Of a stretch of 64,000 bases of DNA, positions 57,931-64,000 are shown one piece after another. Every line of letters starts with the position of its first letter. The first letter of the stretch is position 1. The position numbers and the translations under genes were made by a program. The notes beneath the pieces were generated by a model. That model was given only the letters and a program-made list of their open reading frames with translations. It did no database searches and was not told where the DNA came from. The stretch covers positions 4,415,216-4,479,215 of the forward strand of contig CP064979.1 of assembly GCA_016699575.1 (NCBI GenBank), read 5' to 3'. This DNA is from Flavobacteriales bacterium. GTDB lineage: Bacteria; Bacteroidota; Bacteroidia; Flavobacteriales_F; PHOS-HE28.

Positions 57931-58089
57931 GAGCCTGTTTGGGATCCCTTCGAACTCGCTCTCCGGTCTCTTTTCCGCCCATGCTTCGCCGGAAAATAAT
58001 CCCGTAGGCACCGCTACGCGATGATTTTCCGGATGCGCCTGAACGAAAAATAGCCTCCAGGCCCTTCGTTCAAGAGAGCCCAAACAGGC
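57931..58089. mobile_element. MITE-like element with inverted ends
   Basis: About 160 bases bounded by GCCTGTTTGGG (57933-57943) and its inverted copy CCCAAACAGGC (58079-58089). A further internal inverted pair (CCGGAAAATAATC with GATGATTTTCCGG, and CGTAG with CTACG) lies in the middle, so the whole strand can fold into one long hairpin. There is no coding region and no clear target-site duplication. Confidence 0.7.
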
Positions 58090-58132
58090 CCCAACGCCGA
58101 AGCCCTGGCAATACCAGGGCCCCGGTGTTGGG
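58090..58132. repeat. long hairpin, possible terminator
   Basis: CCAACGCCGAAGCCCTGG pairs with CCAGGGCCCCGGTGTTGG around a five-base loop. It lies after the CsbD-like gene on the minus strand and directly next to the MITE-like element. No U-tract follows, so termination is uncertain. Confidence 0.45.
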
Positions 58133-58143
58133 CACGACGCAAC

Positions 58144-58368
58144 TCAGCTGTTCGCCTTCCGCTCGTGCGTGGGCTTGCCCAAGCGCTCGATCGGCTCGTG
58201 CACCTGTTCTTTCGTCTGGCCGAGCTTATTCTGCGGGCGGCCGACCAGTTCATCTTCCTTGCCCTCGGCGTAGAGCAGATCGTTGTCGGTGAGGTCGGCG
58301 TACTGCTGCTTCAGCTTGCCTTTGATCTCGTTCCAGTTGCCTTTGATCTTGTCCGTTGTAGCACTCAT
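58144..58368 (-). CDS. CsbD-like stress protein
   Basis: A 74-residue hydrophilic protein with the CsbD pattern: MSATTDKIKGNWNEIKGKLK, QQYADLTDNDLLYAEGKEDE, LVGRPQNKLGQTKEQVHE. CsbD-like proteins accumulate under general stress in many bacteria; their mechanism is unknown. A short basic C-terminal tail (ERLGKPTHERKANS) follows. The start is set by the conserved N-terminus. It is divergent from the glycine-rich protein gene. Confidence 0.85.
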   Translation of the reverse strand: MSATTDKIKGNWNEIKGKLKQQYADLTDNDLLYAEGKEDELVGRPQNKLGQTKEQVHEPIERLGKPTHERKANS

Positions 58369-58526
58369 GGCTGTTGGGGTGTTTGGGGTTCGGGCTGTGT
58401 GGACCACGGGCGTGCCACGCGCGGAAAGTCGCGCCAGGCAGGGCATTCGTTCAACTTGGTGTTCCGAGGCGCGGGGTGGTGCGGCCTCGTTCGGGGGCGA
58501 TCGCGCCACGCGATGGGACTGCACGC

Positions 58527-58534
58527 TACCTTCC
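58527..58534 (+). promoter_or_regulatory. -7-like promoter box TACCTTCC
   Basis: It ends four bases before the ATG of the glycine-rich protein gene, with the same geometry as at 47650 and 49395. Confidence 0.35.
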
Positions 58535-58538
58535 CACC

Positions 58539-59476
58539 ATGAGAACACTTCTCCTCCCCTTCCTCATCGTTGCCGCGGCGCTCAGCGCGCAAGTGGTGAT
58601 CGCGCAAACCACGCAATGGACGGTGCCTGCGGGTGTCGATACCGCCACGTTCAGGCTGATCGGGGCGGGCGGCAGCGGTGGCACCAACGGCGGTGGTGGT
58701 GGTGGTGGCGGTGGTTACGCGCGACGCACCACTGCGGTGACGCCCGGCACAACGTACAGCATTGTGGTGGGCGCAGGTGGCAGCGGCACGGGCACCATCG
58801 TGGGCGGCTTGGGCATGTTCGCCGGGGCCGGTGGCAACGGCAGCAGCGTGCCCAGCCCCAACCTGGGCGGCGGCGGTGCTGGCGGCAACGGCGTGGGCGG
58901 TCAGGTGAACCGCACGGGCGGCACGGGCGGTGGTGGCTACTGGACCTACTTCGGTGGCGGCGGCGGCGGCGCGGCAGGGCCCACAAGCAACGGCGGCATT
59001 GGCGGCAACACGATCGTGTGGAACGGCAACAACTGCCTCACACCCGGTGGTGCTGGTGGCACCAGCGGTGGCGGCCCGTCCGGTACCGGGGGCAAGGGCG
59101 CGGGTTTCACCGATAACAATTGCACGGTGACCGACCCTGAGGGCAATGGCGACAACTACGGCGCGGGTGGCGGCGGTGGTAATGGCATCGGTTCGCCCGG
59201 CGGCACGGGCAGCGGCGGCGTGTGCATCATCTCTTGGAATTCATCGAGCGCCGTGGCCGAGAGCGGTGCGTTGGAGAGCGTCTCTGCCGTGTTCATTGAT
59301 GGGCAGCTCTTGGTGCGCAACGCGCCAGCGGGTGCGGTGTGCCGTTGGTGGATGCGCGCGGCGCAGTGATCAGGAGCGGTGCGGCGAATGCGTTTGCAAG
59401 TGATGCGGCCCCGGGTGTGTATGCATTGAGCGTGAAGGCGGGGAAGGAAGAGAAGGTGGTGAGGGTAGTTTGGTGA
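58539..59476 (+). pseudogene. secreted glycine-rich protein with T9SS domain, one frameshift
   Basis: It has a signal peptide (MRTLLLPFLIVAAALSAQVV) and an opening strand QTTQWTVPAGVDTATFRLIG. About 180 residues of Gly-rich sequence of the glycine-rich-domain type follow (GGGGYARRTTAVTPGTTYSI, VVGAGGSGTG), then GGVCIISWNSS and a short T9SS-like end. The frame breaks near 59342, after GAVCR; in the next frame it reads LVDARGAVIRSGAANAF and ends KVVRVVW. One missing base would explain it. It is probably a surface or matrix protein. The total would be about 312 residues. Confidence 0.65.
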
Positions 59477-59482
59477 GGGTTT

Positions 59483-59508
59483 CCACCTTTTCCTTGACGA
59501 AAAGGTGG
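59483..59508. repeat. hairpin after the glycine-rich gene
   Basis: CCACCTTTT pairs with AAAAGGTGG around an eight-base loop (CCTTGACG), seven bases after the stop codon. It could act as a terminator, although no T-run follows. Confidence 0.5.
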
Positions 59509-59521
59509 AGCCAAAAGTCAA

Positions 59522-59601
59522 CCACGATCGAAGCCGCAATCCGGCTCGCACGGGCCCGCAGCACAGGCTCCCCGAGCCGGATGCGGCCGCGCTGATCGTG
59601 G
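59522..59601. repeat. 80-base imperfect inverted repeat
   Basis: CCACGATC, GCCGCA and CCGGCTC in the left arm match GAGCCGG, TGCGGC and GATCGTGG in the right arm, with about 26 bases of loop. The stretch 59477-59892 has no gene; it holds this repeat, the hairpin before it and a REP-like pair after it. Confidence 0.6.
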
Positions 59602-59656
59602 ACACCTCCCCGCAGCTGCCTGCATGGAAGCTCCTTAGTGGGAGGGATCGCACCCT

Positions 59657-59749
59657 CGTCATCGCGAGGGTCGCATTTGGACCGAAGCGATCCAGCATGG
59701 CATCAGTCCCTGGCTGGATCGCGTCGCTCGCAAAGCCGCGCTCACGATG
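59657..59749. repeat. inverted pair of REP-like repeats
   Basis: 59657-59696 (CGTCATCGCGAGGG to GAAGCGATCCAGC) and 59713-59749 (GCTGGATCGCGTCG to CACGATG) are inverted copies of the repeat seen in the mtgA tail at 35772-35898. The two copies here differ more from each other than the mtgA pair. Confidence 0.75.
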
Positions 59750-59892
59750 TTGGAGGTGGAACGTATTGATGGCCGGTTGACCTGTCGCGATACGCCAGCG
59801 GGTGCGGCGCGCGTTTTGACAAGCGACGTGTTGACGATACGGACCGGCTTCCCTGTAACCAACGCGGCCTCCGAACGTCCTTTACACAGCCG

Positions 59893-60908
59893 ATGAAACG
59901 AACCGCCCCGCTCCTGCTGCTCCTGTCCTCGCTATTGGTGGATGCCACCGCCCAGGACTGTAGCACCGATTTCGTCACCAAGCGCTTCAAGACCACGGTG
60001 GAGCGCAACGTGGAGTACAGCAAGGCGCTGAACTACCGCGGCGTGATGGACACCCTGCGCATGAACATCTGGAAGCCGGTGAACGACGGCCTCACGGAGC
60101 AGCCGGTCATCATTTTCGCTCACGGCGGCGGCTTCATGGGCGGGCACCGCGCCACGCTCGATTCGCTGTGCATGCAGTGGGCCGCGCGCGGTTACGTGGC
60201 GGCCACCATCAGCTACCGGCTGGGCTTCCATGCCCCATGGCCGAAACGTATGCCGTACACCTACGACCGCGCCGAAGTGGTACGCGCCGCCTGCCGCGCC
60301 ACCATGGACATGCGCAACGCCGTGCGCTTCCTCAAGGCGCGCGCACCCATGTACCGCGCAAGCACCGAGGACTTCTTCGTGGGCGGCTTCAGCGCGGGCG
60401 CTATCACGGCATTGCACGCCACGTACATGGACAACGAGAAAGAGATCCCGTCGAATGCGGCGAGATGGGCATGGTGTACGAGAAGTTGACGCCCTATGCG
60501 CGTCCTGACCTGGGTATCCGCGAGCAGGAGCTCTCCCCCATGGCCACCGACGCTTCGGTGAAGGGCTGTCTGAGCTTCTTCGGCGCCATCCTCGACACGC
60601 GCTACATCGATGCCGCAGATGACCCCGCGTTGTTCACCTACCACCAGGTGGGCGATCCCGTGGTGGGCTGCGGTTCGCAACCCGCCCTTTGGGGCCTGCG
60701 CCTGGAGATGAGCACCAACTATCCCGTGCTGCAAGGCGCATGCGGGATCGATGAGCGCGCCATGGACCTTGACATGTCCGCCGACCATTACCAGACCTAC
60801 CTGCACAAAGGCCCCGATCATTGCGGTGCACAACATGGAGCTAGTGGACAGTCTGGCGGCCGTTTTTGCTGCACAGCAGATACGCCCGCGCAAAACCTTC
60901 CAGTATGA
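59893..60908 (+). pseudogene. secreted carboxylesterase-like alpha/beta hydrolase, frame broken
   Basis: It has a signal peptide (MKRTAPLLLLLSSLLVDATA). The fold is visible: oxyanion motif FAHGGGFMGGHR, AARGYVAATISYRLGFHAPW, and nucleophile elbow FVGGFSAGAITALH with an intact serine. The frame breaks near 60465 (after SNAA); it continues EMGMVYEKLTPYARPDLGIR and SFFGAILDTRYIDAADDPAL. A further shift near 60820 would give HNMELVDSLAAVFAAQQIRP. It is related to the esterase-like protein at 17522, but here the catalytic serine is present. Substrate unknown; it would act outside the cytoplasm. Confidence 0.7.
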
Positions 60909-61141
60909 CGATGCCCGCGAAACCCGCACAGGACGAGGTGCCCCAGATGGGCGACGACAACGACGGTACGCACGCCACCGACAGCCTGGGCCGCCCCACC
61001 ATCGTGGGCATCGGCGAGCGCTGGTTGCGCCGCTACGTGGAGAAGAAGATCCAGGAGAAGGACGTGGAGGGCAAGAGCATCGGCACGCAGCTGATGAACG
61101 AAGGCATCCGTCGCTGGACGGAGAGCATCGTGGAGCCCTGA
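60905..61141 (+). CDS. small hypothetical protein
   Basis: A 78-residue protein of unknown family: an acidic N-terminus (QDEVPQMGDDNDGTHATDSL), then GRPTIVGIGERWLRRYVEKK and KSIGTQLMNEGIRRWTESIV. It is hydrophilic, with no signal peptide or membrane helix; the second half is probably helical. It begins at the very end of the esterase gene and is followed at once by repeat sequence. An ATG at 60911 is an alternative start. Confidence 0.45.
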   Translation: MTMPAKPAQDEVPQMGDDNDGTHATDSLGRPTIVGIGERWLRRYVEKKIQEKDVEGKSIGTQLMNEGIRRWTESIVEP

Positions 61142-61145
61142 CGCG

Positions 61146-61295
61146 ATCCCGGCTCAAGGCCGGGATGATAGCGTCGGAACGGTGCTCCCTGTGGAAACGA
61201 CAGAGGCCCGGTCCCGCCTCTTGGCCGGGATGACAGACCAGGATGGAGGATGTGGGAACGACAGAGGCCCGGTCTCCCGACCAGGCCTCGTCGTT
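61146..61295. repeat. cluster of palindromes and a direct repeat
   Basis: A hairpin ATCCCGGC-TCAAG-GCCGGGAT lies at 61146-61166. GTGG[A/G]AACGACAGAGGCCCGGTC occurs twice (61191 and 61253, 62 bases apart). The second copy pairs with GGCCTCGTCGTT (61284-61295) as a hairpin near the 3' end of the lipoprotein gene. No gene is seen here. Confidence 0.6.
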
Positions 61296-61312
61296 CAACT
61301 GCACCTGCTACC

Positions 61313-62240
61313 TCACATGTTCCCAAGGTCTGACTGGAACTCCGCCAACGTGGTTGGCGAGAGCTGGATGGTCTGGTTCATGCCCGCCGACACCGTGGTG
61401 GTGGTGAACGACGACGAGACCGCTCCATTGATGCGCGAAATAGCAACAATGATCGTGTTCATGCCCACCGGCAAAGTGTAGTAGCTGCCTGTCGAGAACA
61501 CACTGCCCGAAGTGTTGTGCACGGCGGTCATCGCGTTCTGGTCAGGGAACACCAGCCAGACGAAGGTGTTGTCCTCGTTGTGGCCTGCGGGGCACGTCAC
61601 CTGCACGGAAGTCTGGTTGCCGCCGCCCATGAAGTAGTCGCAGTTCACCCAATCGAGCGTGTCCTCACCGATCGCGAAGGCGCTGGAATCAATGCTCAGA
61701 TCGGGGTTCGCGAACGGATCCACACACGATGGTGCCGTCAGCGTCCACATCGCCGATGAAGAGCCCCATGTTGGGATCGACGCCGTTGGGCGCTGGCACG
61801 ATCGCGGTGGTGCTGCCGGTGGCGAGCCACAGCTGTTCGCCGTTCTGCGTGGCGTTCAGTAGTACTGCCCACCGCTGATCGGCGGCTTCATCTGCCCGTT
61901 GTCATTGCCGAGCGTCTGCTTGTTCAGCCACACCATGTCGGCCACATTGAGCGCTTCGACCAGCACCACTTCCACAGCGCCGGTGGCAACAGTACCGTTC
62001 TGGCGCATGAAGGCGTTAGGTGCGAAGAACGCGGTGACACCATCCTGCCCGCTCACCTGGCCGCCCGTTGCAGCCTGCACGGTGAACGTCTGCTTCGCGT
62101 CCTCAACATTGTCGCTGAAGATCGCCGCAACGGGTTCTGCGTGACGGGCGCGGGGCCACCGCTCGATGTTTCCTTCTTGCAACCAACACCACCATCGCCA
62201 CCGCGACGCGGCCGGTCAACATCCACTTCATGCTCTTCAT
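61313..62240 (-). pseudogene. lipoprotein of unknown function, frames broken
   Basis: The start MKSMKWMLTGRVAVAMVVL is followed, in another frame, by a lipobox-like GVGCKKETSSGG. Then come EDAKQTFTVQAATGGQVSGQ, DGVTAFFAPNAFMRQNGTVA, EVVLVEALNVADMVWLNKQT and a C-terminal half (TLDWVNCDYFMGGGNQTSVQ, NTFVWLVFPDQNAMTAVHNT, ending EFQSDLGNM). Joined, it is about 308 residues and looks like a Bacteroidota lipoprotein with beta-sandwich parts. At least three indels are needed. It may be a cell-surface protein. The family is unknown to me. Confidence 0.5.
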
Positions 62241-62316
62241 GGTCCGATCCATTTAGGGGTTTCGGATGCATGACGCGGCAGCTCGTTGCACCGCGCTGCC
62301 CCGGAACCTGAACTAT

Positions 62317-63782
62317 TTATTTTCCGGGCTGCACAATACGCCGCGTGCTGATGGCGGCCATGCCGATGTACGTGAGCGCACCGTTCACCAGCAGCGTCTC
62401 GAAGCCCATCTTGTAGCCACCGAAAGACCGGCGGAGTACATGCGCAGCACGAACGTGATGACCGCCGAGGCGATGGTGATGACCGGCACCAGTTCCTCCC
62501 CGGAGACTTGCCCGCTTGCCGAAGAGCCCGAAGGCAAAGAGCCCGAGCAACGGCCCGTAAGTGATAGCGGCCAAACCGAAGAGCGTGTTGATGATGGTGG
62601 CGTCCTGCCGTCGGAAGAACCAGAGGATGCACAGCATGAACACACCGGCCATAGCCAGGTGCGCAAACGCCGGATGCGGCGCTGCTAAGCTTCGTCCCAC
62701 CCACGGTCGCGGATGCCGATGAGGTCGATGCAGGTGCTGGCGGTGAGCGCGGTGAGCGCACCATCAGCGCTGGGGAACAGCGCGCTGATAAAGCCCACGA
62801 TGAAAAGCAAACCAATCCTGCGGGAAGTGTTCGAGCGCGAGCATCAGGAAGAGGTCATCCGCTCTTGGCAGGCGCTTCAATGCCCATCTGGCCGAGCTTC
62901 AACCACAACAGAGCACCGAGCAACAAGAACAGCACGTTCACCCCGAGCAGCACCACGCTGAACACCCGCATGTTCTTCTGCGCGCCGTCCACCGTGCGCA
63001 CGCTCAGGTTCTTCTGCATCATCTCCTGGTCCAGACCGGTCATGGCGATGGTGATGAACATGCCGCTGAGCACCTGTTTGAGAAAGAAGCCCTCGCTGCG
63101 CCAGTCGGTGTTCATTCCACATCCAAGCATGCCGCTGTCCGGAGAGCGCGGTGGACCAATCGGCCATGCCAGCGCTGTTAGTGATGTACACGATGGTGCC
63201 CACCAGCGCTGCAAGCATGAAAGAGCGTTTGCAGGGTGTCGGTCCATACGATGGTCTTCACGCCGCCATGCAGGGTGTGAGAGCACGATCATCAGCATCA
63301 CCACACCCGCCGTAACCCAGAAGGGCACCTCCCATGTCACTCATGGCAGTTGGTGGATCAGCATTGAGCACCACATGACGGCGCAGCGTCGCGCCCATCA
63401 ACCGGCTGATGATGAACCACGATGCCCCCGTGCAGTGGCTCACCATGCCGAAGCGCTCGCGCGGGTAGCCGTAAATGCTGGTGAGCTGCATGCCGTATAT
63501 GCGAGAGCGGCAGCAGGATGCCCGCCACGATCCATCAACCGATGGCGAAGCCGATGACCAGTGCAGGTAGTGCCGCTTGCCCCGCCTGCACCGCGCCCGG
63601 CACTGATGAAGGTGACGCCGCTGGGGCTGGTGCCGATCATGCCGAAGAGCCACCACCCACAGGCTTTTCTTGTCGCCGCTGTAGAACGCGTGCTCACCAG
63701 CGCCACGGCCCGTCCCCAGGCAATGCCCAACAGCACCAGGAAGTAGCCGGAACGATGGAGAGAGGAGAAGGACCAGGCTCAT
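62317..63782 (-). pseudogene. sodium:solute symporter, many frameshifts
   Basis: Fragments in several frames match the SSS transporter layout. The N-terminal helix region reads SGYFLVLLGIAWGRA. Next come EHAFYSGDKKSLWVV with GMIGTSPSGVTFIS, then MQLTSIYGYPRERFG. The middle part has FLKQVLSGMFITIAMTGLDQ, EMMQKNLSVRTVDGAQKNMR and VFSVVLLGVNVLFLLLGALL. The end has INTLFGLAAITYGPLLGLFA. The GTSPSGVTFIS and GLDQEMMQKNL blocks are typical of the Bacteroidota sugar or sialate-type symporters. At least eight indels are needed to join about 490 residues. The solute is not predictable. Confidence 0.7.
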
Positions 63783-64000
63783 GCCACGAAGGCGGGGCGA
63801 TTAGATGATCGGACGATGGGGATGATGAGGATGATGGAACAAGGCGCGGGGTTGTTTCCAATGACCGGACGGTCGCATCACAATCTACCTTTCCGTGCGC
63901 CGTTCCAATATCACACATTTCAACATGTCAAGACGCTGGGTACATCCTTCCGTCCTTCATTGCCCTTCAGGCGATGTCGCAGTGCGCTACGGTGCTCGGA
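63783..64000. other. end of window, nothing recognised
   Basis: About 220 bases upstream of the symporter. Given the frame problems of this end of the window, a gene fragment cannot be excluded, but no family pattern is visible on either strand. Confidence 0.3.

Overview
The window comes from a bacterium of the phylum Bacteroidota, most likely a GC-rich member of the Flavobacteriales (inference). The evidence is several secreted proteins with type IX secretion (T9SS) C-terminal sorting domains, a TonB-dependent receptor with a carboxypeptidase-regulatory N-terminal domain, TlpA-like and Ycf48-like secreted proteins, promoter boxes of the Bacteroidota type (TA-N2-TTTG-like), and almost no Shine-Dalgarno sequences before start codons. 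Base composition looks close to 60% GC. The 16S rRNA 3' end carries a changed anti-Shine-Dalgarno sequence (AACUCC where ACCUCC is expected).

Region 1 (1-29.6 kb) is ordinary chromosome with intact genes: a T9SS protein end, an NTF2-like protein, a GreA/GreB-type factor, a flavin-nucleotide-binding protein, an acetyltransferase, a secreted beta-helix protein, a papain-like protease, a TPR-adenylate cyclase, a small TonB-like protein, two tandem fatty acid desaturases, a DUF92 membrane protein, tryptophan 2,3-dioxygenase, a beta-CASP nuclease, a TonB receptor, an esterase-like T9SS protein, MurQ, a peroxiredoxin-like protein, DnaB, AccA, a P460-like haem lipoprotein, IspE, a signal-peptidase-like protein and a TlpA-type thioredoxin protein.

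Region 2 (29.65-35 kb) is a complete rRNA operon on the minus strand, in the order 16S, tRNA-Ile, tRNA-Ala, 23S, 5S, terminator. Two promoter-like boxes lie upstream of 16S.

Region 3 (35-38.8 kb) holds a short-chain dehydrogenase, a monofunctional transglycosylase whose C-terminus is encoded by a pair of dispersed repeats, a small membrane protein, an array of about 18 palindromes at an exact 21-bp period, and a fibronectin type III protein.

Region 4 (38.9-54.1 kb) is a restriction and defence island. It contains hsdM, a PD-(D/E)XK nuclease gene, hsdS, a second nuclease-like gene followed by a duplicated hsdS tail, broken genes, a DUF488 protein with its partner, hsdR, two unknown genes and a VRR-NUC-like nuclease. 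The parts of the type I restriction system are spread over about 13.5 kb.

Region 5 (54.1-64 kb) holds a Ycf48-repeat T9SS protein, a membrane protein, an NTF2-like secreted protein, a CsbD-like protein, a glycine-rich T9SS protein, an esterase, a lipoprotein and a sodium:solute symporter, mixed with MITE-like and palindromic repeats. From about 42.6 kb to the end many genes are broken by single-base indels, whereas genes before that point are intact. This is more likely low consensus quality near a contig end than biological decay, although decay cannot be excluded for every gene.
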